Below, in pieces: positions 9,871 to 19,268 of a stretch of 64,000 nucleotides of DNA (positions are counted from its first letter, which is position 1; each line of letters begins with the position of its first letter). Origin of the DNA: Solimonas sp. (GTDB lineage: Bacteria > Pseudomonadota > Gammaproteobacteria > Nevskiales > Nevskiaceae). Position numbers and translations under genes: made by a program. The notes under the pieces were generated by a model. The model was not told the origin of the DNA. It did no database searches and saw only the letters and a program-made list of their open reading frames with translations. The DNA lies in the NCBI GenBank assembly GCA_030149365.1, contig JASBRP010000051.1:122980-186979 (forward strand), read 5' to 3'.

Positions 9871-10752
9871 CTACGGATTCGCATGCCGAGCCCTCTGGAG
9901 AGCCGGCATCTTCTGCCCATCCCAGTCGCGGTCAACCGCGACCTGGGCCTGTGCCCGGTGCTTTTCAAGCGCCTCGAAGTCCAGATCGGCGATCGCCCAC
10001 AACTGCTCGCCGCGGGCCATGGCGAGAATGCCGCCTTCCGGAAAGCCATGATCCATCGGTGCATAGATCGTGGCCTCGCCGGTGTTCGTGTCCAGCGCAG
10101 GGCTCCAGCCGGCGGTTCCAGTCGTCACCGCCTGCGCGACGAACATCCGGTTCTCCAGGGCGCGTGCCATGCAGCCCACGCGGACCCGTGTCGCGCCCGC
10201 CGCGGTGTCCGTGCAACTCGGGACCAGCAGCAGGCGGGCGCCGGCCTCGCGCTGGGCGCGTACGGGCAAGGGGAATTCGCTGTCGTAGCAGACGGAGATG
10301 CCGGCACGCACACCGTTGAGATCGAACACCTTGAGGTCGTCGCCGCCCTCGATGATGCCGGCCGCCCTCTCGAACCCCGTCAGCTGCAACTTGTCCTGAT
10401 AACCGCGCGTGCCGTCTGGCGCAAACCACCAGGCCCGATTGCGATAGCGCTGCGGGGCCACCTCGGTGAGGAACGTGCCGGCCTGGAGGGTCATGCGCAG
10501 CTCGCGCGCCAGATCAGCGTACAGCGTCAACCACGCCGGCTGCAGAGGCTGCAGCGCGGCCAGCGAGGCGCTCAGGTCGCGGCTGATCTCGGGGGCAAAC
10601 GTCGCCGCCAGCTCGAGGGCAAGGTACTCGGGCAGCACCGCCAGTTCGGCGCCGGCGCGACGCGCTTCCTCCAAGATCAGCCGCTGGCGTGCAGCGAATT
10701 CCCCGAAGTCCGCGGGTTTGCCCACGGAGTACTTGGCCACGGCAAGCTTCAT
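9871..10752 (-). CDS. Carbon-nitrogen hydrolase (nitrilase superfamily)
   Basis: A 293-residue cytoplasmic amidase/nitrilase-type enzyme. The Glu-Lys-Cys catalytic triad is visible: Glu42 in VLPEYLAL, Lys in YQDKLQLTGFE and Cys in ISVCYDSEFP. Substrate preference is unknown. The start at 10752 is chosen because it overlaps the stop of the acetyltransferase gene as ATGA, giving translational coupling, and because the sequence before it reads as non-coding in this frame. The gene order NTF2-like, GNAT, carbon-nitrogen hydrolase recurs in proteobacteria, and GNAT-nitrilase fusions are known. The two enzymes therefore probably act on one nitrogen compound. Confidence 0.88.
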   Translation of the reverse strand: MKLAVAKYSVGKPADFGEFAARQRLILEEARRAGAELAVLPEYLALELAATFAPEISRDLSASLAALQPLQPAWLTLYADLARELRMTLQAGTFLTEVAPQRYRNRAWWFAPDGTRGYQDKLQLTGFERAAGIIEGGDDLKVFDLNGVRAGISVCYDSEFPLPVRAQREAGARLLLVPSCTDTAAGATRVRVGCMARALENRMFVAQAVTTGTAGWSPALDTNTGEATIYAPMDHGFPEGGILAMARGEQLWAIADLDFEALEKHRAQAQVAVDRDWDGQKMPALQRARHANP

Positions 10753-11357
10753 CGGCGGGCCTCCAGGGGCCGCAGCCACATGGTCAGCGTCTGCCCGGTT
10801 TCCTGCGATGACTCCACCTGCTTCCACGGCAGGCGGACGCTCATGTCCGGCTGCGGCACGTAGCCGCGACGGGTCCAGAACGGATCGTTGCTGCGGTAGT
10901 CGGGCGGGCGTCGCGGATCGTCCTTCGCTCGATCCACCGATGCGAAGGCCGTCCATCGGATGCCGCCCAGCAATCGGGCATGCGCTTCCCGCTCGTCGAA
11001 GAAGCGATGCCCCAGTCCCAGGCCGCGGAAGGCCGGGAGCAGGACGGATTCGCCGCAGTAGAATACGTCTTCCACCGGGATTCCCTGGTCGGCAAACGGC
11101 TGCCGGAAGGCAGGCTCCGCTGCGCTTAGCGGCAGGCCTGTGGAGGCGCCCACGACCTGATCGCCGGCGAGAACAATGACCAGCAAGCTGTCCGCCGACC
11201 GGGCGTAGGTGGCAAGGTAATGCTTCTCGTACCCAGCATCGCCCTCGTACAGATATGGAAAACTGCGAAAGACCTCGACGCGCAGGCTCGCCACGGCATC
11301 GAACCACTCGGCCGAGTCTGCCCCCCTGCGGGTCAGCACGCGCACGTCGCTCGCCAT
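10749..11357 (-). CDS. GNAT-family N-acetyltransferase
   Basis: A 202-residue protein with GNAT features: the strand LLVIVLAGDQVVGASTGLPL, then the acetyl-CoA region AFRGLGLGHRFFDEREAHA with the R-G-L-G-L-G pyrophosphate loop. The ATG at 11357 begins one base after the stop of the NTF2-like gene, and the end overlaps the nitrilase start by four bases. The three genes are thus a tight operon. The substrate is unknown; coupling to an amidase suggests acylation of an amine that the amidase makes or consumes. Confidence 0.85.
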   Translation of the reverse strand: MASDVRVLTRRGADSAEWFDAVASLRVEVFRSFPYLYEGDAGYEKHYLATYARSADSLLVIVLAGDQVVGASTGLPLSAAEPAFRQPFADQGIPVEDVFYCGESVLLPAFRGLGLGHRFFDEREAHARLLGGIRWTAFASVDRAKDDPRRPPDYRSNDPFWTRRGYVPQPDMSVRLPWKQVESSQETGQTLTMWLRPLEARR

Positions 11358-11358
11358 T

Positions 11359-11766
11359 TCAGGCCTTCCCGCCGACCTGGGCGATCCAGTCGGCCAGGCT
11401 GTAGTAGTTGGTGACACGCGCGATCTTTCCGTGGCGGATTTCGAAGAACGCGCCGCCCGGCAGCACATAGCGCTGGCCCGCGGCTTCCGGCAGTCCTTCG
11501 TCGGTGACCTTGTATGCACCGTGCACCACATACTCGGCGCTGGCGCGCAGGCCATCCGCACTGGCCATCACGACGATGTCGCGCAGCTGCTCTACATAGC
11601 AGCGGTCCATGCGCTGCAGGAAAGCGCGAAAGGCCTCGCGGCCGACTTCGCGCGCGCCCTGGTTCAGGTCGTGCGCAACGTCATCGACCAGCATCGACAG
11701 CATGGCCTCGCGGTCGCCGCGGTTGAATGCGTCGTAGTAGGCGGCAATCAAATTGGGGGTGCTCAT
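11359..11766 (-). CDS. SnoaL/NTF2-like (ketosteroid isomerase-related) protein
   Basis: A 135-residue protein of the NTF2-like fold, starting IAAYYDAFNRGDREAMLSML and ending with YYSLADWIAQVG, the usual pattern of ketosteroid isomerase-related small proteins. It could be a small isomerase, cyclase or binding protein. The ATG at 11766 is favoured because upstream in-frame residues lack family similarity. It leads the operon with the GNAT and nitrilase genes and is divergent from the LysR gene (about 157 bases between starts), so it is a likely target of that regulator. Confidence 0.82.
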   Translation of the reverse strand: MSTPNLIAAYYDAFNRGDREAMLSMLVDDVAHDLNQGAREVGREAFRAFLQRMDRCYVEQLRDIVVMASADGLRASAEYVVHGAYKVTDEGLPEAAGQRYVLPGGAFFEIRHGKIARVTNYYSLADWIAQVGGKA

Positions 11767-11923
11767 TCGGGGCTCCGTGTTTTCTGCAGTCGAATGCGGG
11801 TCATTCCGCATGGGCACCAGTTTGAGAAGTCGAGAAATCTCTGTATATGGAACAGTTTCGATTTCACAGTTCCATTTTTTGGAATAATATGCTGGCAATT
11901 AGAGCCTGCCGCCGGGACGTGCC

Positions 11924-12832
11924 GTGAACAATGACCTGGAACTGCTCCGTATCTTTCGGGTGGCGGCCGAGAGCAGCAGCTTTCGCGATGCAGCCGTCCG
12001 CCTGGGGGCTTCTCCCCAAGCCGTCACCCGCGCCATCCAGTGCCTGGAGAAGCACTATGGTGAACTGCTGTTTCACCGAAGCACCCGACAGGTACGCCTC
12101 ACGGCCTTTGGCGAGGGCTTGCTGGAACAGCTGCGCCCCGCGCTGGAGCGGTTCGAGGACCTATGGCGGATACCCGGGACGGATCAGCAGGCTTCCGTGT
12201 CGGGCACGGTTCGGGTCACCGCACCGCATAGCCTGGGCAGCCGGGCGGTACTGCCTGCATTGGAGCGTGTTGCTGCACGTCATCCGGGTATCGCCTTGGA
12301 CGTGCGCCTGTCGGACCGCATCAGCAACACGGTCGACGAGGGGGTCGATATCGGAATCAGGGTCGGATTCATGCGCGACAGCCGTTTCATTGCCCGCAAG
12401 GCGGCTGATATGCACCTCCCAATCGTCGCGGCTCCGCGTCTGATCGAGAAGACGGGCGTGCCTGGTAGCATTGATGCGTTAGCCGGGCTTCCGGTCACCG
12501 CCGCCCTGGATATCAACACCGGCCGTCCCTGGCCCTGGCACTTCAAGGCAGGGCGGCAGTGGACGCCCGCCTCGCCTGCTTTCATCGCGGACAACGCCGA
12601 CATGGAGATGGAGGCCGTGCTTGCAGGGATCGCCTTTGCACAACTGGCGGACTACATGGCCGCCCCTTACATTGCCAGCGGAAAGCTCGTGCAGGTGCTG
12701 CAGAACGAGGAGCCTCCGGCTTGGGGCCTGTACGTCTACCGACCCCAGCGCGGCCCCGTGCCGGCCAGGGTACGGGCGGTGTTCGACGAGTTGTATACAG
12801 CCCTCGGATCGCTGCCCACGTTGCGCCAGTAA
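11924..12832 (+). CDS. LysR-family transcriptional regulator
   Basis: A 302-residue regulator. The helix-turn-helix lies near residues 4-62 (LLRIFRVAAESSSFRDAAVR, then SPQAVTRAIQCLEK). The effector domain follows from about residue 90 (GTVRVTAPHSLGSRAVLPAL) and belongs to the CrgA-like branch. The start is GTG at 11924. It is divergent from the NTF2-GNAT-nitrilase operon, the standard LysR arrangement, so it probably controls that operon and itself. The inducer is unknown. Confidence 0.9.
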   Translation: MNNDLELLRIFRVAAESSSFRDAAVRLGASPQAVTRAIQCLEKHYGELLFHRSTRQVRLTAFGEGLLEQLRPALERFEDLWRIPGTDQQASVSGTVRVTAPHSLGSRAVLPALERVAARHPGIALDVRLSDRISNTVDEGVDIGIRVGFMRDSRFIARKAADMHLPIVAAPRLIEKTGVPGSIDALAGLPVTAALDINTGRPWPWHFKAGRQWTPASPAFIADNADMEMEAVLAGIAFAQLADYMAAPYIASGKLVQVLQNEEPPAWGLYVYRPQRGPVPARVRAVFDELYTALGSLPTLRQ

Positions 12833-13059
12833 GTGGCGTTGATGGCAGCCCTTAGGCCTAATGTCTTTTCCTTCCAAACCTCGATCCCGGTCGAGATCCC
12901 GCTTGGATATGGACATAGGCGTCTTTCCCGAAACCGGCGAAGCCCTCATCGCTACGGCTATCCGCTCCATGTCGGCGGATGAATTTTTTCACTGAGTGGA
13001 GGATGCGGACTCCCGATCAGCGTGCGCACATGCGCCGGGGTATAGAAACCTAACATATC

Positions 13060-13173
13060 TTAATCTGTCTTTACTGCGATCGACCTCTGTACCTCACGCA
13101 TGCCGGCAACCAGTATGAGTAGGACATCCACTGCATGCGCCATGGCCAGAACGATGCCAAGGCCTGTCAGCAT
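13060..13173 (-). CDS. Possible 37-residue membrane micro-protein
   Basis: An ATG-to-TAA frame of 37 residues with a single hydrophobic segment (LGIVLAMAHAVDVLLILVAG) followed by a charged tail (MREVQRSIAVKTD). An in-frame TGA two codons upstream fixes the start if the frame is real. The ribosome site is weak. It could be a small membrane protein or the remains of a larger one. Confidence 0.28.
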   Translation of the reverse strand: MLTGLGIVLAMAHAVDVLLILVAGMREVQRSIAVKTD

Positions 13174-13270
13174 GTATCACGACCGCTCTGCCTACTGACA
13201 GCGCATCTCTATCTCCATACACCTCAAGCATCGGCTCCAATCCTACGAGTTCAGAGCAGCGGGTGCAGCC

Positions 13271-13522
13271 TTACTGCACTGGTGGCCACGGGGTAATAGA
13301 GCCAGTATCACAAAGAGATTCCGTCCAGGCATACGGATTCTCAATGCCCCAAAGCCCAACAACGCCACCACCCCAACGCATGGTGAAATTTCCCTCAACT
13401 GTGCAAACGATCTTCAAAACAAAAACCGGATACTGCGTGAACTCAGCGTGCCTGGAACCGGGCGATACGCGAACGTAAGCGGCGGCGTCCATCTCGGTGT
13501 CGCATACAAGCCCCCCCGACAA
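13271..13522 (-). CDS. Doubtful small protein frame
   Basis: An 83-codon frame beginning with TTG. Its middle reads like a protein (PVFVLKIVCTVEGNFTMRW, then GVVGLWGIENPYAW), unlike the opposite strand. No ribosome site or recognised family is visible. It is either a small gene or a fragment in decayed DNA. Confidence 0.2.
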   Translation of the reverse strand: MSGGLVCDTEMDAAAYVRVSPGSRHAEFTQYPVFVLKIVCTVEGNFTMRWGGGVVGLWGIENPYAWTESLCDTGSITPWPPVQ

Positions 13523-13619
13523 TAGAGTTTCTGCCCGCAGCCGATAGGCGGCGCTGCAGCCCGGGGAAAGCCCTTCCGCCTAAGGGCCACCATGGATGCA
13601 TCAGTAAAATTCCGACATC

Positions 13620-16600
13620 TCAAAGTTCAAGCAATTCCCCTCGGCCCATCCCTCGCTCCAGCTTCTCCCTCACAGCAAGAGCGACTCTGTGAAGATCACT
13701 GATCTTCACAGGCCTGGAAAGGAAGAATCCCTGGACTTCGTCGCAGTGCCGATCCTTGAGGTATTGCAGTTGTGTAATAGTCTCGACGCCTTCGGCCACT
13801 ACAGCCATGTCCAGGCTCTTGGCCATAGCGATGATGGCGCTAACCACCGCCGCATCCCCCGAGTCATCATGGACATCGCGTACGAAGGATCCATCGATCT
13901 TCAGCTTATTGATTGGGAATCGGGTCAGATAGCTCAGACTGGAATAGCCTGTCCCGAAGTCATCGACGGCAATGCTCACACCCATGCTCCGGAGCTTTTG
14001 TAGCGTCGCTACGGTCTCCTCTCGGCTGACAAGTAGCAGGTTTTCCGTGATTTCCAGGGTCAGGCTGGACGCGGACAGGCCACTTTCTCGCAGTGCGCAC
14101 TCGACCAAATCGACCATGTTCTGTTGGCGGAATTGGTGCGGGGACACATTCACCGCGAGGTTCAACGGGAAACCCAACTTTTCCTGCATTTGGCGCACGT
14201 CGCGGCAGGCCTTGTGCAGCACCCACTGGCCGATCGGGCCGATCAGGCCGGACTCCTCCGCCAAGGACACAAAACTGCTGGGCGCCAGAGGGCCGCGAGA
14301 CGGATGAGACCAGCGCAATAAGGCTTCGACACCCGTCATCTGGCAGGAAGCCAGATTGATCAACGGCTGATACTCGACCGAGAACTCGTCCCGCTCCAGA
14401 GCGCGGTGCAGGGCATTGGTCAGCGCCAGCTGCTCCTCAGGTGCCTTGAGCATGTCCTGGCTGAACCACTGGTAGTGGCCACGGCCGTGCTCCTTGGCGT
14501 GGTACATAGCCGTATCCGCGTTCTTCAGCAGGGTCAGCGAATCCGCGCCATCAGCCGGGTAGCAGCAGACACCGATGCTGGGTGTCAGGACCAACTCCTG
14601 CTTGCCCAGGGTCATCGGCATGGATAGCTGGCGGACGATGTTATCCGCCACCCGCTCAATATCGTCGCGCTGGGCCACATCCGGCAGCAGGATCACGAAC
14701 TCGTCCCCGCCCATGCGGGCGACAGTATCCGTCTTGCGGACGCAGTCCTTCAGCCGGTCCGCGACCGTGATCAGCAACTGGTCGCCGATGTGGTGCCCCA
14801 GAGTGTCGTTGATGCGCTTGAAGTGATCCAGGTCCAGCATCATCACGCCGAGTACTTGCTTCTGACGCTCGGCCCGGGCGATCGCTATGCTGACGCGGTC
14901 CTGCAGCAGGGCCCGGTTCGGCAGCTTGGTTAGTGTATCGTGGTGTGCGAGGTGATGGATGTGAGCCTCGGAGGCCTTGCGCTCGCTAATGTCTGACACC
15001 ATCGCCACGTACTCATGGCGATCCGGATGTGGCATGCGGTTGATGGCCAGATCGATCGGAAAATGGCTGCCGTCTCGGCGTAGGCCCGAACTCTCCCGGC
15101 GCAATCCGATCAGATTCGACTGCTCCAGCTTGGCGAAATCCACCGTATCGCGAAGCTGGGGCGGAATCAGCAAGCGGACATTGCAGCCGATGACCTCGCG
15201 CGCCGGCCAGCCGAACATCCGCTCCGCGGCAGGATTGAAGGACTGGACCACGCCCTTGTCGTCGAAGGTGATGATGGCGTCGATCACGCCCGCCACAATG
15301 GCGCGCTGAACCTTCTCGGCCGCCTTGTAGCGGGCCTCGGAGGCCATCAGCGCTGCCTCAGCCGTGCGACGTTGCGTCACATCGCGGAAGCTCCAGACTC
15401 GTCCCTCGAACTCGCCGGCGATCTGATGGCCGCGAGAGTAGCGCTCGAACACCCGCCCATCTTTTAGTTCCAGCAAGTCGGTGCTTTCCGTGGAAGGATC
15501 GTCGTACAGCTCCTGGATTCGGGACACGAAGGATTCCGGATCCTTGAGCTTGGGCATGGCGGTGGCCAGCATCAGCTGATCGTTGCCGGTCTGGGCTAGA
15601 ACATCCGGGATCTGCCACATCTCCAAGAATTTGCGGTTGTAGCGCACGATACGGCCATCACGACTGACCACCAAGATGCCGTCGGCCGTGGATTCCAGCG
15701 TGCCGGATAGAACAGCCAGGGTCTTGTTGAGCTCCTCCGCGGCCTGCTTGCGCGCCGTGATGTCGCGGATGACGCTGGTCACCGTCACCTCGTCGCCCAC
15801 CTGCAGGGGGCTGAGGCTGATCTCGATCGCGAACTCCGAGCCGTCCGTGCGGCGGCCGAACAACTCTCGGCCCTCGCCCATGGCACGCCGGCGGGGTGCC
15901 CCGACATAGCCGCCACGATGCGTCACGTGATCCCCACGGAATCGCTGAGGGATCAAGGTTTCGACGGGTTGCCCGATCAACTCCGTGCGGTTGTACCCGA
16001 AGAGCTTTTCGGTCTGGGAGTTGACCAACGTGATCTTCCCGTCCTTGCCAACGATCACCATCGCATCCGGCGCCGACTCCACCAGTCCGCGGAAGCGCTC
16101 CTCGGAGGCCCGGAGCTGGCCAGTCCGCTCGTCGACCCGAGCTTCGATCTTGGCTGCGCGGCCCACCAGGACCAGCAGAAGGATGCCCAGAAGGCCGGCC
16201 AGGAACAGCCCCCCGGCGAGCACCAGCCAAGCCCCCATGGAGCGGTGGGCAACTAGGTAGCCCGCCGGGAAGGTGTATTCCAACACCCAGTGCCTCTGCC
16301 CGACCGACAGCGGCACGCGATAGCTCAGGTTGCCCGGGGCATGGTCCGCAGGTTGGCCATGGATCAATTGGGCGGCAGCGGCCGCGGACTGGTCGATGAC
16401 ACGCAGCTCGATGCCGGTATCGGCCAAGCGGTTCTGGACGCTCTGCAACAGGTTGCGGTTGCGGATCACCAGGGTCGCAAAGCCGCGCACCCGGCCCTGA
16501 CCATCGTGGACCGGCAGGGTCAGCAAAAAACCGCGGCTGGGGCCGGTGTCACCGATGAGGTCCACCAAGGCCGAGGCTGCCGGTCGTTGGGTCCGCGCAG

Positions 16601-17753
16601 CCAGTGCCGTGGCTTCCCGGCGAGCCTTGTCGAAGGCAATGTCCAAGCCTTGGGCACCGGTCGCGGCAACGGAGTAGCGGATGTAGGTGACGACGACGTG
16701 CTCAGGCCGGGGGCCAGCCGGAATTAGGCGGTCCGCAGCGTCCAGTTCCAGCATCTGGAAGTCGCGGTAGCCCTGGGCGCGCATTCGTGACTCGAAGGAC
16801 TGCCGTTGCTCCTCCGGGACTACGGTGTTCCAGCTAAGGGCGAAAAGATCGGGCAGCTTGCGCAGCATCAGGTCGGCAAACTCGTTGAACTCCTGCCCGG
16901 TAACCTCCTGGGAGCTGCGGAAAAGACCAGCGGTCGCTGTCAGGGCGACTTCGTAGCGGTCCAGCTCATTGCGCAGATACTGCGCTGCCTCCTCACTGGC
17001 AGCCTCGAACTCGGTCTGGACCCGTTTCTGGTCACGGGTGCTGGTGATGATGAAAACCATCACCACGGTGGCGAAGAGCGCCAGCAGCGGCAGCACAACA
17101 GCCAACTGCTGGCGGCGCCAGACGTTGAAGGGGCGCACAGCGGCGACCAGGATCATCGGCGTGAAGATCAGGACGCCGATGCTGTCGCCGACCCACCAGG
17201 TCCACCAGTTGAAGAGGGCACCATCCCAGGCGATGGCGCCCGAATGGATGAGCGTCCCAACGGCAACTGTCGGGGCCATCAGACAGGCCAGTGGGCCTCC
17301 CAGGGCCAGCATCCGGACGACATCGAATTCCTGAGTCAGGATGTTGTGGTAGCCCACGAAGCGCTTGATCAGCCAGCCTCCGAGCAGTGCCTGACCGGTA
17401 GCTCCTGTCGCGATCAGCGCCGGCGCGATCGAGGAATGCAGGTATGCCACCAAGCCGGACGTGTCCTGGCGCGTCCAGAGGTTGACCAGCAGGGAGCCGA
17501 CCCAGATTCCCGGCCAAATCCGCCCTCCGCACAACAGGACGCTTGCCAAGGCGATTCCCGAGGCCGGCCATACTGCGGTGGCGTAGCCCGGCGGTATCGC
17601 CAGGAGTAGTCCCAAGCGCCCCGTCAGGTAATAGGCCAGCGCGACCAGGATCATCAGCCAAACCCTGCGGGCGTAGCCCTTTCTCCCGGGTTCGGACGGG
17701 TGCAAAGAGGCCCCTGAGATCGCGTGGAGGTGCATGGCCCCAGTGTGAGTCAT
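13620..17753 (-). CDS. MASE1-CHASE-PAS-PAS-PAS-GGDEF-EAL c-di-GMP sensor protein
   Basis: A 1377-residue membrane signalling protein. In order: MASE1 multi-helix sensor (about 30-245), periplasmic CHASE-like region (about 255-490), a transmembrane helix (about 504-530), three PAS domains (from about 548, 681 and 816), GGDEF (motif near 1015) and EAL (near 1143). The cyclase motif MGGDEF is intact, with an RKTD inhibitory site five residues before it. The EAL domain keeps EALLRW, DDFGTGYSSL, KLKIDGSF and AEGVET, so it should be an active phosphodiesterase. The protein probably tunes c-di-GMP in response to a periplasmic or redox cue. A small uncharacterised gene precedes it in the same direction. 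Confidence 0.93.
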   Translation of the reverse strand: MTHTGAMHLHAISGASLHPSEPGRKGYARRVWLMILVALAYYLTGRLGLLLAIPPGYATAVWPASGIALASVLLCGGRIWPGIWVGSLLVNLWTRQDTSGLVAYLHSSIAPALIATGATGQALLGGWLIKRFVGYHNILTQEFDVVRMLALGGPLACLMAPTVAVGTLIHSGAIAWDGALFNWWTWWVGDSIGVLIFTPMILVAAVRPFNVWRRQQLAVVLPLLALFATVVMVFIITSTRDQKRVQTEFEAASEEAAQYLRNELDRYEVALTATAGLFRSSQEVTGQEFNEFADLMLRKLPDLFALSWNTVVPEEQRQSFESRMRAQGYRDFQMLELDAADRLIPAGPRPEHVVVTYIRYSVAATGAQGLDIAFDKARREATALAARTQRPAASALVDLIGDTGPSRGFLLTLPVHDGQGRVRGFATLVIRNRNLLQSVQNRLADTGIELRVIDQSAAAAAQLIHGQPADHAPGNLSYRVPLSVGQRHWVLEYTFPAGYLVAHRSMGAWLVLAGGLFLAGLLGILLLVLVGRAAKIEARVDERTGQLRASEERFRGLVESAPDAMVIVGKDGKITLVNSQTEKLFGYNRTELIGQPVETLIPQRFRGDHVTHRGGYVGAPRRRAMGEGRELFGRRTDGSEFAIEISLSPLQVGDEVTVTSVIRDITARKQAAEELNKTLAVLSGTLESTADGILVVSRDGRIVRYNRKFLEMWQIPDVLAQTGNDQLMLATAMPKLKDPESFVSRIQELYDDPSTESTDLLELKDGRVFERYSRGHQIAGEFEGRVWSFRDVTQRRTAEAALMASEARYKAAEKVQRAIVAGVIDAIITFDDKGVVQSFNPAAERMFGWPAREVIGCNVRLLIPPQLRDTVDFAKLEQSNLIGLRRESSGLRRDGSHFPIDLAINRMPHPDRHEYVAMVSDISERKASEAHIHHLAHHDTLTKLPNRALLQDRVSIAIARAERQKQVLGVMMLDLDHFKRINDTLGHHIGDQLLITVADRLKDCVRKTDTVARMGGDEFVILLPDVAQRDDIERVADNIVRQLSMPMTLGKQELVLTPSIGVCCYPADGADSLTLLKNADTAMYHAKEHGRGHYQWFSQDMLKAPEEQLALTNALHRALERDEFSVEYQPLINLASCQMTGVEALLRWSHPSRGPLAPSSFVSLAEESGLIGPIGQWVLHKACRDVRQMQEKLGFPLNLAVNVSPHQFRQQNMVDLVECALRESGLSASSLTLEITENLLLVSREETVATLQKLRSMGVSIAVDDFGTGYSSLSYLTRFPINKLKIDGSFVRDVHDDSGDAAVVSAIIAMAKSLDMAVVAEGVETITQLQYLKDRHCDEVQGFFLSRPVKISDLHRVALAVREKLERGMGRGELLEL

Positions 17754-17898
17754 GCACCTGGAGATGCGGGCACACTAGGCCACCTTATCTAACCGCCTGT
17801 CGGGGATAGATGTTTTATCCCATCCCCGGAGTTCGCCCCTCTACGAGGCTCAGGGTTGGACGCCGGGCAAGCGTTTGCATGATCCGCCACGTCCGCGT

Positions 17899-18255
17899 TC
17901 ATCGAGTGCAAGTGGGAGCCGCTCCAGTACCTCTCCCACGGAAAAGTGAACTCTGGCTCAAACCACAGGCATCGATCGCGTCAGAAATGGTCCTGGCCGT
18001 CCGTGCATAGGCCTCGGCACCGCGGCGTGTCGGGCCCTGAACCCGGAAGCACGCCGCGTTCGTCTTGGTGATCTGCAGCGAAATCATGCCCTGGCTGTCG
18101 TAGACGACAAGCTGAGGAACGTCTGCCCGAATCTCCTCCCAGCGACACCAGAACGACTTGAACATGGTGGGTAGCTGCTCGGCAATCCGGTAAAAGGCAT
18201 GGCTGAACTCCTCTCGCTCCCTCGCGCTGAACCCCCAATATCCTTCCGTTCCCAC
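17899..18255 (-). CDS. Small uncharacterised protein, paralogue of the one at 51787
   Basis: A 118-residue soluble protein without a recognised domain. Its core GFSAREREEFSHAFYRIAEQ, then LPTMFKSFWCRWEE, VVYDSQGMISLQIT and ISDAIDACGLS, matches block by block the protein encoded at 51787-52461 (GFSYRERQEFGQSFARIAEV, LPLMFRPCWHRWQE, TVYDCHGGVSLQL, IAEAIDASGLS). The start is GTG at 18255, with AGGGAA 9 bases upstream. It lies 145 bases ahead of the GGDEF-EAL gene on the same strand; the paralogue also lies just ahead of an EAL gene. A role as partner or regulator of c-di-GMP enzymes is inferred. Confidence 0.75.
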   Translation of the reverse strand: MGTEGYWGFSAREREEFSHAFYRIAEQLPTMFKSFWCRWEEIRADVPQLVVYDSQGMISLQITKTNAACFRVQGPTRRGAEAYARTARTISDAIDACGLSQSSLFRGRGTGAAPTCTR

Positions 18256-18368
18256 TGGGCTTTCCCTGTCTGAATGCGCATTTTAAGCGAGCTACGCAAA
18301 AGGGGATTCGCTGGATGCGCCCTCGCTTGCGATGAAGCGCCGACCGAGCGGCCCTGCAATGGACACCA

Positions 18369-19190
18369 TCAATCTGCTACCGCCATGCCGTGCTTGCGCA
18401 TGTACCGGACGATCAGGCTGTTTATGAATCGATAGAACAACCCCGGCGCCCTCCGTGCAGCGAAAGCAGTGGCTTTTCCGGCAAGGCTCGGGATGATCAT
18501 CCAGCGTCCGGCGTCTAGACCCGCCAGAATCTGGTCGCATGCCGCGTCGGCTTCCATCGAACCGGCGATTAGCTTCAGGTCCAGAGCTACCGGATCGCCA
18601 TCGGCACGCTCGGCCGTCACCAGCGGGGTTTTCACCTCGGGCGGGCAGATGCAGCTGATATGGATGCCACGCGGCTCATATTCGTAGCGCAGTGTCGTGG
18701 CCAGGCCGACGACCCCGAACTTGGAGGTGCCATAGGCGGCATAGGCATAGTTGCTCGTAATGCCAGCCAAGGATGCGACCAGTGCCATCCGCCCACCGGC
18801 TGCCATCTGCGGCAGCACCGCCGCCGCGAAGTGGTAGCTGCCGGAGAGGTTGATCTCCAGTACGCGACGGAACTCCTCACTGCTCATCTTGGGAAAAGCC
18901 CGGCACAAGCTGATGCCGGCGCTGTTGATTGCCAGATCCGGAGGCCCGAAAGCCTCTACGGCGACGCCAACCGGCTCGCGCACCCGGCCCTCGTCCCGCA
19001 TGTCGGCGGACGCGAAGACCCACCGGCTGTGACCCTGCGCCGCCGCCTCGTCGAGAGCGGCTCGGCGCTCATCGGCGATGCCCAGGTCAAGGATGGTCAC
19101 CGGTACACCTCGACGCAGCAAGCGCATGGAAAGACCAAGGCCCAGGCCACTGCCACCGCCGCTGATCAGTGCATGTTGATACTTTTTCAT
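18369..19190 (-). CDS. Short-chain dehydrogenase/reductase
   Basis: A 273-residue classical SDR. The cofactor motif GGGSGLGLG is near residue 11, followed by NSAG, the catalytic serine region SLAGI and YGTSK. The C-terminal extension ends in a hydrophobic segment (FYRFINSLIVRYM), common in SDRs acting on lipids or steroids. The ATG at 19190 is preferred over an in-frame TTG at 19211. It follows the epimerase and cupin genes on the same strand. The substrate is unknown; the cluster suggests a lipophilic ketone or alcohol. Confidence 0.88.
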   Translation of the reverse strand: MKKYQHALISGGGSGLGLGLSMRLLRRGVPVTILDLGIADERRAALDEAAAQGHSRWVFASADMRDEGRVREPVGVAVEAFGPPDLAINSAGISLCRAFPKMSSEEFRRVLEINLSGSYHFAAAVLPQMAAGGRMALVASLAGITSNYAYAAYGTSKFGVVGLATTLRYEYEPRGIHISCICPPEVKTPLVTAERADGDPVALDLKLIAGSMEADAACDQILAGLDAGRWMIIPSLAGKATAFAARRAPGLFYRFINSLIVRYMRKHGMAVAD

Positions 19191-19268
19191 CAAAATTCTC
19201 GGTAGTGCCAAGCCCGAGGCATCTGGCTCGTGCTGGAGAGGAGTACGAAGGCGGCGTCGGAGATCAAT

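Larger units (their letters stand above)
12833..13619. other. Long intergenic stretch, possibly decayed
   Basis: This 787-base gap lies between the LysR stop and the end of the GGDEF-EAL gene. Apart from the two weak small frames listed separately, I see only short open frames such as a 28-codon piece ending near 12995. The length and broken frames fit decayed coding DNA, but I cannot name an ancestor. Confidence 0.4.

Noticed and set aside
9871..11307. A 478-codon frame covering the nitrilase plus a long N-terminal extension
   Set aside because: The extension lies within the acetyltransferase gene in another frame. The nitrilase start at 10752 is coupled to that gene's stop.
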